A stretch of DNA of 31,392 nucleotides from IMG/VR virus record IMGVR_UViG_3300025108_006280, positions 1 to 31,392 of that record; one strand, 5' to 3'. The DNA is from a virus. Numbering within the stretch: position 1 is the first letter of the stretch; each line of letters starts with the position of its first letter. The notes under the pieces were generated by a model. That model was not told the origin of the DNA. It was given only the letters and a program-made list of their open reading frames with translations, and searched no databases. Shown one piece after another: positions 22,809 through 29,566 of this stretch. The position numbers and the translations under genes were made by a program.

Positions 22809-23469
22809 CGATGACCACCTGTGCCGTCTGCCTCTTGACCGGCTTTGCCTTCTTGGTCCGCTTGGCGATCTCCTTGCGGATGGCCGCCAGGGCGGCGCCG
22901 TGGCGCTCCGCATCGACGGCCCTGGACGGTACCGATCGTGCCTCGTCCGCTGCCTTGTTGCGCTTGTCTTCCTCGGCCTGGGCCATGCGCTCCAGCACGT
23001 AGATCGGGCAGGGCGGGATCACGCCCTGCGTTAGCTGGTACTCCAGAAAGCGGACCCAGCCGGCCTCGTCGCAGTCCGCGACGGTGGCCCCTGGGTATAG
23101 CCGCGTGTAGATGCTGACGTGAGCATCGGGGCGCCCTTGCGGGGTGCAGAGGTAGGAGACGGGTTCGCCGGGGGTGCGGTCCTGCGGCGGGACGCTGTCC
23201 AGCGGCACGTGCGACCAACCGCGCTCCTCCTTGCGGGCGATTGCCGCGCGCACGCCGATGAGGTTTCCGTGACGGTCGGTGATGATGCCGTTCTGACCCT
23301 TGCGGATCTTCACCTTGCCGAGGAGGGGGAGGACCTTCCCCGCGAGCACCATCCAGCGCTCCGGGTGTGCCACGTAAATGAACGGCGTGGACGCCTCGAT
23401 GCGCGTCGGCGGTGGACCCCCGGTGGGGTCCGAGTCCATGACGAACGGGGTAGTGCTCGCGGTTTCCAT
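22801..23469 (-). CDS. Hypothetical head-region protein, 222 residues
   Basis: The start METAST at 23469 has an excellent GGAGGAGG nine bases upstream; an in-frame ORF further upstream lacks such a site. The N-terminal half is beta-rich (IEASTPFIYVAHPERWMVLAG), the middle has WSHVPLDSVPP, and the C-terminal 60 residues are a basic helix ending KKAKPVKRQTAQVV. It lies directly after the capsid gene, so it is probably a virion head protein (minor capsid or decoration). Confidence 0.65.
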   Translation of the reverse strand: METASTTPFVMDSDPTGGPPPTRIEASTPFIYVAHPERWMVLAGKVLPLLGKVKIRKGQNGIITDRHGNLIGVRAAIARKEERGWSHVPLDSVPPQDRTPGEPVSYLCTPQGRPDAHVSIYTRLYPGATVADCDEAGWVRFLEYQLTQGVIPPCPIYVLERMAQAEEDKRNKAADEARSVPSRAVDAERHGAALAAIRKEIAKRTKKAKPVKRQTAQVVIDE

Positions 23470-23556
23470 GCGGGATTGCCTCCTCCACCTCCTCCGGTGT
23501 GTGGATAGGGGACCGCCAGCGGAGGAGGGTGCTGACGGTCCCCGTGTACCCACGCG

Positions 23557-24468
23557 CTAGGCGTCGGTGATGATCGACACCCCGGCGGCGTCCAGAACTT
23601 CCACGACACCGAAGTGCATGTGGCTGACGTACTCGGTGAGGCCGGCGGGCGCGTTGCGGTCCTTCTCGAAGAGCACCTCGTTGCCGAGCACGACCTGCGT
23701 GAAGTCCGCATCGGAGCGGGGGGCGCTCATCGCGTAGGCAATCGCGCCACGGCCGAACATGCCGCCCGCGCGGTCAGCGAGGGAGTTCGCGGTGACGATG
23801 GATGTCGAAGTGTATACGTCGACGCCCAAGAAGTTGCCCTGCGAGCCGAGCCCCTTGGAGGCGTTCAACACCTCCTGCGATCCGGCGTTCCACTGGATGG
23901 CGCCGCCCGAGGCGGTGCTGACATCCGAGCGAATGTCGGCCCACTGGCGCGGGTGCAGCATCGCGAGGTAGGGGCCATTCACCGACGCGATCTCCAAGGT
24001 GGCGATAGCCTCCAAGAAGTTCGCGGCGGTGGCGTCCACCGTGGTCGATCCGACCGTCGAGGAGAAGGCGTCAACGATCTGGGCGACCTCGTCGCGCAGG
24101 GTCGCGCCGCAAGCGATCAGGGCATCCATCGCGAAGACCTGCTCCGCGCTGATGCCGAGCCCGTCCACCTGCCGCATGAAGTCCGACAGGTCGTACCGCT
24201 TGGAGAAGCGGGCCAAGGCAATATCCGAGGCGTTGTCGGTGGGCGTGGTAGCGGACACCGCCGCACCCTCGGTGGTCGAGGCCAGCAGCACCGCGCCGTT
24301 CAGGTCGAGATCGGGCACACGCACCGTGGTCGCGCCGACCGGAGCGGGGGCGCGGATCAGGCTGGGATGATTGGGGAGAGCGTTGCGATCGGCCAACGAC
24401 TGCACCCAGATCCCACTGAGGACGTCAGAGGCGAGCGCATTGCCGAGATTCGAAGTGTAGAAACCCAC
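23557..24468 (-). CDS. Major capsid protein, HK97-like
   Basis: This 303-residue shell protein shows the HK97-type pattern: an N-arm, a central segment (YLAMLHPRQWADIRSD) resembling the spine helix/P-domain, and a conserved C-terminal A-domain (ADFTQVVLGNEVLFEKDRN, then VSHMHFGVVEVLDAAGVSI). There is no N-terminal scaffold (delta) domain, matching the separate scaffold gene upstream. GTG 24468 has GGAG six bases before it. Confidence 0.85.
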   Translation of the reverse strand: MGFYTSNLGNALASDVLSGIWVQSLADRNALPNHPSLIRAPAPVGATTVRVPDLDLNGAVLLASTTEGAAVSATTPTDNASDIALARFSKRYDLSDFMRQVDGLGISAEQVFAMDALIACGATLRDEVAQIVDAFSSTVGSTTVDATAANFLEAIATLEIASVNGPYLAMLHPRQWADIRSDVSTASGGAIQWNAGSQEVLNASKGLGSQGNFLGVDVYTSTSIVTANSLADRAGGMFGRGAIAYAMSAPRSDADFTQVVLGNEVLFEKDRNAPAGLTEYVSHMHFGVVEVLDAAGVSIITDA

Positions 24469-24605
24469 GAGAACTCCAGGGGTGGTGTTTAACCGCCCGT
24501 CTCGGTGGGCCGAATAACCGCTAGTCCCCGTCTCAGTGGAGACAACCTGAAGCCCCGGTCACAGCCTGGAGGCACGCTGCACGCCTAGTGGCGTCCGAGG
24601 CGAGT
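24469..24605 (-). promoter_or_regulatory. Capsid leader with direct repeats and hairpin
   Basis: This 137-base gap is long for this genome. It holds two related segments, each pairing AACCGC with CCGTCTC(A or G)GTGG (about 24491-24509 and 24517-24539 on the plus strand). A hairpin GTCTC-AGTG-GAGAC lies at 24530-24543. It may stabilise or boost capsid mRNA or act as an attenuator after the scaffold gene. No confident promoter is seen. Confidence 0.4.
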
Positions 24606-25166
24606 CTACCCCGAAAACATCGTGATACCAGCCGCCTTGTTAAATGCCGACCAATCGCCGCTCTTAAGCGCTTGGTCGAGGAGCGCTTTACGTGCCTCCT
24701 CAGAGACGCTGCCGCCAGCACTCGGCGGCGCCGCCGCCGTCTGTTTCGGGGGCGCCTTCTCGGGCGCGGCGGCGGGCGTTGGCGTTGCGTACGGTGCAAG
24801 CCAACGGGGAGGGGGCTTGGGGTCGTCCTCGGCCGAGGCAGCGGCGACGAGGGCGGCTACATACTCACCCACGGACGCGGGGCGGTCGTCGCCCTCTAGC
24901 GCACCGTAGGCCGTGCGAGCCGCCGCCATGCCGGGTGCGTCATCGATGCCGTACTTGAGCAAGGAGCGCTCATCAGCCCACTGCGCTGCCGCCGCCGTGT
25001 GCGCGTCCTTAACACCGCTGAGTTGACCGCTGAGTTTCGCGTTGGCCGCGCGCAACTCGTCGCGCTCCTTCGTGGCGTTGGCTAGATCAGCCTTCAGTTC
25101 GGCCCACCGGGTAGGCGGGGGTGTGTCATGGACTGGGGGCGGCGCCGCCGGGGTGTCATCGCTCAA
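24606..25166 (-). CDS. Capsid scaffold protein
   Basis: This 186-residue protein has a Pro-rich N-terminus, a coiled-coil segment (about residues 20-60, WAELKADLANATKERDELRA), a Pro/Ala-rich hinge and a short C-terminal helix (ARKALLDQALKSGDWSAFNK), the usual capsid-binding tail of scaffolds. It lies between portal and capsid genes. The start is TTG 25166 with AGGAGG seven bases upstream. No protease is encoded nearby. Confidence 0.75.
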   Translation of the reverse strand: MSDDTPAAPPPVHDTPPPTRWAELKADLANATKERDELRAANAKLSGQLSGVKDAHTAAAAQWADERSLLKYGIDDAPGMAAARTAYGALEGDDRPASVGEYVAALVAAASAEDDPKPPPRWLAPYATPTPAAAPEKAPPKQTAAAPPSAGGSVSEEARKALLDQALKSGDWSAFNKAAGITMFSG

Positions 25167-25181
25167 GGTGTATCCTCCTCT

Positions 25182-26492
25182 TTAGACGCGGGCAAGGACG
25201 TCGCCAAGGCGCTCCCTGGCCTCATCAGTGGTGATCACGCCACGATCAAGGAGCGCGGTGATCGTGTCGATGCGTAGACGGTCCTCGGCGGGCGATGGCG
25301 GCAAGCCGCGATAGCGGATCTGGTACCCGTCCAGGGGGTAGTTCCTGCCCTCGGCCTCGTTCAGCAGGGCGGCGCAAAGCCGCAAGGTCTGACGGTCGCC
25401 CCGCAGGAACTGGGGCGCGAAGAAGCGCTGCTGTTCCCGTACGGACTCCCGAGCTACCGCGAGTGAGTAGCCGCTCCGAATGTCCGCGCTCTGCCTCGTC
25501 ACGTCGGGCGGGTGCAATCCCGCACCCTGGAGTGCTCGCCGCTCGTACATGGCGACGGCCCGCAGGATAGCTTCGGGGTCGGCTGGGCTTCCCCACTGGC
25601 CGACCATCGGCTGCGCGCCCTCTCGCACGCCGAGAAGGAGCACCGTGGCCGGATCGGTGACGACCTCCTGGCGGGCGCCGTCGACGCCAGCGCCCTCGAC
25701 CACTACCCCGGCGGCGTAACGCTGGGGCCAGCTGGCGTTGCGCATGATGTGCCCGAACTCGGTCAGATACAGGCCGATCCACAGGGACGCGCACACCACC
25801 TCTTGGGAGGTCCATGCGTCGAACAGCCAGCCCGTTTCGGCGGCGTGGAAGACGCTGTAGGGGAGGATATGCGCGGCGGCTACCGCCCGATCGTGGTCGC
25901 CAAGGACCTCGCCGCTCACGTCCCGGTCGACGCCGTCGATGTGAGCCTGCACCGTATAGGTGCCGCTCACCGCGTCGGCGGTGCGCCGCACCCACTCAAA
26001 ATCCGCGTGCTCCTCCCACTCGCCCACGATCAGCGGCTGGGATGGGCGTTGTGCTCGTGCCTTCGCCTCGACCATATCGGGGAATACTGGGCGGAAAACC
26101 AGGGCGCCGTGGTCCACGGTGACGCGCAAGAACATCTCACGGAACCCAAGGGTGTCCCTCTGAACACGCTGCATCAGCGCCCAATATCCGGCCTCGGCCA
26201 CGCGGGCCAGGAGTTCCCTGCCCGAGTCGTCGTCGTGGCCCACCTCGGGCTCCACGGCGTACAGCATTGAAGCCTGTGTCCATAGGCTTTGAAACGGGTT
26301 GGCGCTCATGTCAGGACGGTTGCCCCATGCGTCCGCGCGCACGCTGCCGAGCTGGTCACGGAGCAGGCTGCGAAGGTCGGACTCGTGGCGCCCGTACATG
26401 ATGCGGCGACGGAGCCGGGTGTGTTCTACGCGCTCGATGTTGGCCGCATCCAGCGGCGGCGGCGGCAGCGATGACAGCTTGGCAGCAGGCAC
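25182..26492 (-). CDS. Portal protein
   Basis: This 436-residue protein should form the dodecameric DNA channel at one capsid vertex. Typical features include the N-terminal helical region (RRIMYGRHESDLRSLLRDQL), a beta-rich middle around MFLRVTVDHGALVFRPVF, and C-terminal helical stem/crown regions ending in DRLRIDTITALLDRGVITTD. GTG 26492 has no Shine-Dalgarno sequence but follows a candidate -10 by six bases, like the leaderless starts elsewhere. Unusually, seven accessory genes separate it from TerL. Confidence 0.85.
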   Translation of the reverse strand: MPAAKLSSLPPPPLDAANIERVEHTRLRRRIMYGRHESDLRSLLRDQLGSVRADAWGNRPDMSANPFQSLWTQASMLYAVEPEVGHDDDSGRELLARVAEAGYWALMQRVQRDTLGFREMFLRVTVDHGALVFRPVFPDMVEAKARAQRPSQPLIVGEWEEHADFEWVRRTADAVSGTYTVQAHIDGVDRDVSGEVLGDHDRAVAAAHILPYSVFHAAETGWLFDAWTSQEVVCASLWIGLYLTEFGHIMRNASWPQRYAAGVVVEGAGVDGARQEVVTDPATVLLLGVREGAQPMVGQWGSPADPEAILRAVAMYERRALQGAGLHPPDVTRQSADIRSGYSLAVARESVREQQRFFAPQFLRGDRQTLRLCAALLNEAEGRNYPLDGYQIRYRGLPPSPAEDRLRIDTITALLDRGVITTDEARERLGDVLARV

Positions 26493-26498
26493 GGGCGC

Positions 26499-26528
26499 AA
26501 GTTAACGCGCGATGCTTGCGAGGCGCAA
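26499..26528 (-). promoter_or_regulatory. Candidate leaderless promoter for portal/late genes
   Basis: The -10 is TAACTT (26499-26504) and the -35 is TTGCGC (26523-26528), with an 18-base spacer. Six bases separate the -10 from GTG 26492. The -35 matches consensus in only three of six positions, so support is moderate. Confidence 0.4.
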
Positions 26529-26530
26529 GC
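26514..26530. terminator. Hairpin between accessory island and late operon
   Basis: Perfect 7-bp stem GCTTGCG/CGCAAGC around AGG. There is no T tract. It could terminate island transcripts or act in the portal promoter, whose -35 lies inside it. Confidence 0.5.
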
Positions 26531-26540
26531 GCTAGTCACG

Positions 26541-26777
26541 CTAGACGTCGAGGCAGCGCATCCGCACGAACTCCCCCGCCGTCATGGGGCGCGGCATCTG
26601 CCCGCAGCACATGACGGCGGATGGCACCGCCGTGCCCTTGCAGCACTTGCAGACCCCCCACCCGCGCGAAGCCTCGACCACCTCGGCCCACTCGTCATCG
26701 CTGAACCGCACCGCACGCTGGCGGCGCTTCTCGTTCGCAGGCAGTGGCGGGCGGCCCATCCTCTTGGCTGCGGGCAT
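26541..26777 (-). CDS. Small DNA-binding-like protein with AT-hook and Cys cluster, 78 residues
   Basis: The N-terminus has an AT-hook-like KRMGRPPLP, followed by RAVRFSDDEWAEVVEASR, reminiscent of a ribbon-helix-helix strand and first helix, and then CKCCKG...CCGQ, a likely zinc site. This points to a small regulator acting on DNA. ATG 26777 overlaps the previous TGA (TGATG). It is the last gene of the island. GTG codons one and two positions upstream are alternative starts. Confidence 0.65.
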   Translation of the reverse strand: MPAAKRMGRPPLPANEKRRQRAVRFSDDEWAEVVEASRGWGVCKCCKGTAVPSAVMCCGQMPRPMTAGEFVRMRCLDV

Positions 26778-27016
26778 CACCACGTCCTCACGGCTGCGGT
26801 CTTGACGTCGGTCTTGAGGTACCCGTGCGGCCCGAACGAGACGATCGCGACCTCGGCGGCGGCGTTGTAGTCGCGGGTTAGCAGTCCCCGACTAAGCACG
26901 GTGGACGCGAGCGAGGCGTCGGCGTAGTCCGTGAACAGGCCACGGATCTGCCAGGGGGCGTCGGCGGCGCACCGGGACACGAGTAGGTCAACGTAATCAG
27001 CGGTCAGGGTCATCAT
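26777..27016 (-). CDS. Hypothetical island protein, 79 residues
   Basis: The gene begins with two ATG codons after AGGAGG in leader copy 1. Only the first eight bases match the ATGATGACGAACACG start shared by its neighbours. The product is mixed helix/strand with no Cys cluster (TADYVDLLVSRCAADAPWQI, later AAAEVAIVSFGPHGYLK). Function unknown. Confidence 0.65.
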   Translation of the reverse strand: MMTLTADYVDLLVSRCAADAPWQIRGLFTDYADASLASTVLSRGLLTRDYNAAAEVAIVSFGPHGYLKTDVKTAAVRTW

Positions 27017-27076
27017 CTCATCCTCCTAGGGTTACACCTCGGCGGCTGGGCCCCCGAAGGGGCGCGCCGGGGCTAC
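27017..27076 (-). repeat. Island leader repeat, copy 1
   Basis: This is one of three near-identical leaders. It contains a GCCCC-UUCG-GGGGC hairpin (27063-27050 on the minus strand), then GAGGTGTAACCCTAG and AGGAGG before the start codons. It directly follows the stop of the upstream island gene. Confidence 0.85.
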
Positions 27077-27364
27077 CTAGGCGAAAATCACCAACTCCAC
27101 ACCGTCGAAGCTCCAGCAGCATCTCCCTTCGGAGTCCTCGCCCAAAAACCAAGGCTCATGGTCCCCGGTGATGTGGGTCACGTCAGCGACGCCGCTGGGC
27201 GCGTCGTCGGCGTAACCGCTCGATCTGATCGCGGACTTGCTGACGCGAACGCTCCGCGCCCCACCAGCGACGATGGCGGAGATGTAAGCCTCTTCGGCGC
27301 GGCGGAGCGCGCCCTTGAAGGTGATGGAAACCAGGGCGGCGGTGTTGTTCGTGTTCGTCATCAT
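27077..27364 (-). CDS. Hypothetical island protein, MMTNTNN family A, 95 residues
   Basis: The N-terminus MMTNTNNTAAL and C-terminus ELVIFA are shared with the 74-residue protein at 28394-28618, but the middles differ. The middle includes a helix (RRAEEAYISAIVAGGARSVR) and an acidic/aromatic part (DHEPWFLGEDSEGRCCWSF). It is translated after leader copy 2. Function unknown. The shared ends suggest the coding region was exchanged as a cassette. Confidence 0.7.
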   Translation of the reverse strand: MMTNTNNTAALVSITFKGALRRAEEAYISAIVAGGARSVRVSKSAIRSSGYADDAPSGVADVTHITGDHEPWFLGEDSEGRCCWSFDGVELVIFA

Positions 27365-27424
27365 CTCATCTCCTCACTAGGGTTACACCTCGGCGGCTGG
27401 GCGCCCCGAAGGGCGCGCAAGCGC
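27365..27424 (-). repeat. Island leader repeat, copy 2
   Basis: Same leader type as copies 1 and 3: hairpin GCGCCC-UUCG-GGGCGC (27416-27401), then GAGGTGTAACCCTAGTGAGGAG and the double ATG. The remaining 55 bases up to the next gene hold an inverted repeat, CTGATC-GAGCG-GATCAG (27468-27484), that covers that gene's stop codon and may be a terminator. Confidence 0.85.
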
Positions 27425-27480
27425 TAGGGTGTGCAGCCCGTGAGCCGGGCCGCTTCTTCTTCGACCGCTGATCGAGCGGA

Positions 27481-27996
27481 TCAGGCCGGGCAGGGGCCGA
27501 CGCTGGACAGTAGGTCGAACTCGTCGGCGCTCAGCCCGGCCGGGGCTTCGGTCACGATCTCGGGCAGGGGCGTCGCGTGCTTCCCGGTGAGGCACACGTA
27601 CTCGGTGATCGGGTAAGGCGATCCCGTGTCGACGTCGACCGTCGCCGACGTGCCGCACTTCCACAAGCGCACCGCGACGCCGTCGCTCTCGCGCAGCATG
27701 TAGACGTACTGCGTCGACTTGCGCCCGTACGGCTGCACGACCCGGTCGCCGTGCTTCTCGGGCAGGGCGAAGCCGTGGCTCTCGAAGAGCGCGACGGCCT
27801 TCACGAGCGGCCGACCCTCGATCAGCGGCAGGCTCGCGTCGTTCACGAGCAGGCTCGGCCCGTCAAGCGTGAAGGGCTGGCGCGTGCGGTGTTCGAACAG
27901 GGCGATCGTCGTCCTCATGTGCGTGCGCCGGGGCTCGCGCCCCGTGAGGTGAATGAAGGCGAGCACGTCGCGCTGCCGAACGGTGAGCTTCGTCAT
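27481..27996 (-). CDS. Hypothetical island protein, 171 residues
   Basis: The N-terminus (KLTVRQRDVLAFIHLTGREP) resembles a winged-helix opening of the LexA or MarR type. The following part is a mixed beta region with HGDRVVQPYGRKSTQYVYM and a C-terminal TGKHATPLPEIVTEAPAGLS. It has an AGGA site and lies between two Cys-rich or cassette genes. It lacks the MMTNTNN start. It could be a regulator of the island, but no family is recognised. Confidence 0.65.
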   Translation of the reverse strand: MTKLTVRQRDVLAFIHLTGREPRRTHMRTTIALFEHRTRQPFTLDGPSLLVNDASLPLIEGRPLVKAVALFESHGFALPEKHGDRVVQPYGRKSTQYVYMLRESDGVAVRLWKCGTSATVDVDTGSPYPITEYVCLTGKHATPLPEIVTEAPAGLSADEFDLLSSVGPCPA

Positions 27997-28008
27997 GCGG
28001 GATCCTGC

Positions 28009-28329
28009 TCACCAACGCCGCATGGAGGCGACTTGACTCTCAAGGTCGGGGTTTTGCAGGCACGTGAGGCACGCTCGGAACCCCTCCTCGTAAACCTCGT
28101 CGGAGCACTTCGCGCAGCACGGACCCTGACACACGAGGCAGTCGGGCCAGAACCACGTTTCTGCGTCCCGCACATCGCTCTTGAACTCGGGCTCCATCCA
28201 TGCGCCGCACTCGCCGCACTTTTGCGTAGGCAGGGGCACGAGAGCCCCGTCGCGCTTGCGTCGTCGGATGCGCCATCCGGTTCCTGACAGTTCAATCTTG
28301 CGTGTCATGTTGTTCGTGTTCGTCATCAT
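28009..28329 (-). CDS. Multi-Cys zinc-finger protein of the MMTNTNN set, 106 residues
   Basis: The shared MMTNTNN start leads into a basic stretch (WRIRRRKRDGALVPLP) and then four Cys groups, CGEC, CLVC, CCAKC and CLTC, enough for two zinc ions in a treble-clef or RING-like arrangement. It could bind nucleic acid or a host protein. ATG 28329 follows GAGGAG in leader copy 3. A GTG 12 bases upstream lies within that ribosome site and is unlikely. Confidence 0.75.
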   Translation of the reverse strand: MMTNTNNMTRKIELSGTGWRIRRRKRDGALVPLPTQKCGECGAWMEPEFKSDVRDAETWFWPDCLVCQGPCCAKCSDEVYEEGFRACLTCLQNPDLESQVASMRRW

Positions 28330-28393
28330 CTCTCTCCTCACTAGGGTTGCACCTCGGCGGCTGGGCGCCCCGAAGGGCGCGCGCCGTGGCTAC
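28330..28393 (-). repeat. Island leader repeat, copy 3
   Basis: It contains the same GCGCCC-UUCG-GGGCGC hairpin (28380-28365) and GAGGTGCAACCCTAGTGAGGAG before the start. Like copy 1, it directly follows a gene ending in ELVIF and a TAG within CTAGGTAGCC, so the homology runs from one gene end to the next gene start. Confidence 0.85.
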
Positions 28394-28618
28394 CTAGATG
28401 AAGATCACCAACTCGCCGCAGGCGTCGATGATCAGGTGGCCGCGCTGGCAGATCCGGTCCGCAGTGTCCCGCTCAGTCAGGGCCTCGGCCAGGGTGGGGA
28501 CGGTGGCCCAGGCGGTCTGACCAAGGCGGCGGATGGTGTAGGGGGCGGTGGGGTGCTCGACGTCGGCTTCGGGGGTGAGGGAGGAGAGGGCGGCGGTGTT
28601 GTTCGTGTTCGTCATCAT
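28394..28618 (-). CDS. Hypothetical island protein, MMTNTNN family B, 74 residues
   Basis: Its ends match the protein at 27077-27364 (MMTNTNNTAAL and ELVIF), while the middle (PYTIRRLGQTAWATVPTLAE) is unrelated. The first 32 bases of the two genes are identical. It is read from a leaderless promoter with no Shine-Dalgarno sequence. Function unknown. The C-terminal CQRGHLIIDACGELVIF looks like a small beta hairpin. Confidence 0.7.
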   Translation of the reverse strand: MMTNTNNTAALSSLTPEADVEHPTAPYTIRRLGQTAWATVPTLAEALTERDTADRICQRGHLIIDACGELVIFI

Positions 28619-28624
28619 GGGTAT

Positions 28625-28682
28625 ACATTAACCGCGCGTTTACCAATGCACAAGAACTATTTTGCGATATGCCGAAACTATC
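28625..28682 (-). promoter_or_regulatory. Leaderless island promoter 1 with upstream element
   Basis: The -10 is TAATGT (28625-28630) and the -35 is TTGTGC (28648-28653), with a 17-base spacer. Six bases separate the -10 from ATG 28618. The element GATAGTTTCGGCATATC lies at 28666-28682. Geometry is identical to the promoter before the ligase gene. Confidence 0.7.
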
Positions 28683-29486
28683 CTACTCGTAGTCCCTGGC
28701 CGCGATGAACACGGGAAAGCGGGGGACCCCGGCGGGCGTCAGTTCTTGATAGCGCACGGTGATGACGCCGCCGATCGGAAGCGGGTCCTCGCGGTGCTCG
28801 TCGGTGAGGCCGGTGCCGACCTTGAACTGCACTCCCGAGCCCATCAGGGTCACGCGGTACGCGCCCAGGCGCCCCCGGTGCTTGCCCGTGCCCTGCTGGT
28901 AGCCGGTGATCCGCGCCTCGGAGTCGTGGAAGTCCTTGAGCTTGAGGAGCGTGGAGCTGCGCTTCGGTTCGTACAGGGAGCCCTTACGTCGGAGCATGAT
29001 CCCCTCGGCGCCCTTGCGGCGTAGTGCGCGGTGGGCGCGGGCGAGATCGTCGTGCGAGCCGCAGGGACGCTGGCGTACGGCGCGGGCGTGCGGGCCCTGG
29101 ACGTGCTTGTTGATGTACTCCACCCGCTCCTCGAAAGTGCCCTGGACCTGGGGGGCGTCGAAGACCATGTAGGTGATTTTGCGCCAGTGGGCGTCAAGGG
29201 GCACCTCGCGACGCACGGCGCCGACCGTGTCCCGAAACATGCCCCGGCCGGCGAAGAGTTCGCCGTCGAGCACGGTGTTTGGCAGGCTGTCCCTGAACCA
29301 CTGGGGGGCGTTGAAGGGCTTGCCCGTGCGGCTCCAGAAGTTGCTGCCGTCCCAGATGGCGCGCACCCCGTCCAGCTTCTCACTGATCCAGAAGTCGCCA
29401 GGGTCCTCGCGGCCGGTCCACTTCTTCGCCAGGAGCACCGACGCCAGCGGGGACGAGGTGCCTGGGGTGTTCGTGTTCGTCATCAT
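28683..29486 (-). CDS. ATP-dependent DNA ligase
   Basis: This 267-residue ligase should seal nicks through a Lys-AMP intermediate. The catalytic Lys is Lys37 in ISEKLDGVRA (motif I). Further motifs are DGE (74-76, III), YMVFDAP (106-112, IIIa), EGIMLRRKG (161-169, IV) and KLKDF (182-186, V). An OB-fold follows (YRVTLMGSGVQFKVGTG). This two-domain form is a minimal size. It shares the MMTNT start and the twin leaderless promoter, so it belongs to the island rather than the replication operon. Roles in replication or repair after entry are plausible. Confidence 0.92.
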   Translation of the reverse strand: MMTNTNTPGTSSPLASVLLAKKWTGREDPGDFWISEKLDGVRAIWDGSNFWSRTGKPFNAPQWFRDSLPNTVLDGELFAGRGMFRDTVGAVRREVPLDAHWRKITYMVFDAPQVQGTFEERVEYINKHVQGPHARAVRQRPCGSHDDLARAHRALRRKGAEGIMLRRKGSLYEPKRSSTLLKLKDFHDSEARITGYQQGTGKHRGRLGAYRVTLMGSGVQFKVGTGLTDEHREDPLPIGGVITVRYQELTPAGVPRFPVFIAARDYE

Positions 29487-29492
29487 GTGGGG

Positions 29493-29550
29493 ATCGTAGC
29501 GCCGGGTTTACCGTATGTCTACTAATGTTCCGAGATATGCCGAAACTATC
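29493..29550 (-). promoter_or_regulatory. Leaderless island promoter 2 (ligase) with upstream element
   Basis: The -10 is TACGAT (29493-29498) and the -35 is TAGACA (29516-29521), with a 17-base spacer. Six bases lie before ATG 29486. The same 17-base element GATAGTTTCGGCATATC is at 29534-29550, again 48 bases upstream of the ATG. A matching GGTAAAC lies inside both spacers. Confidence 0.75.
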
Positions 29551-29566
29551 TGCGCTCGAGGAAGCG

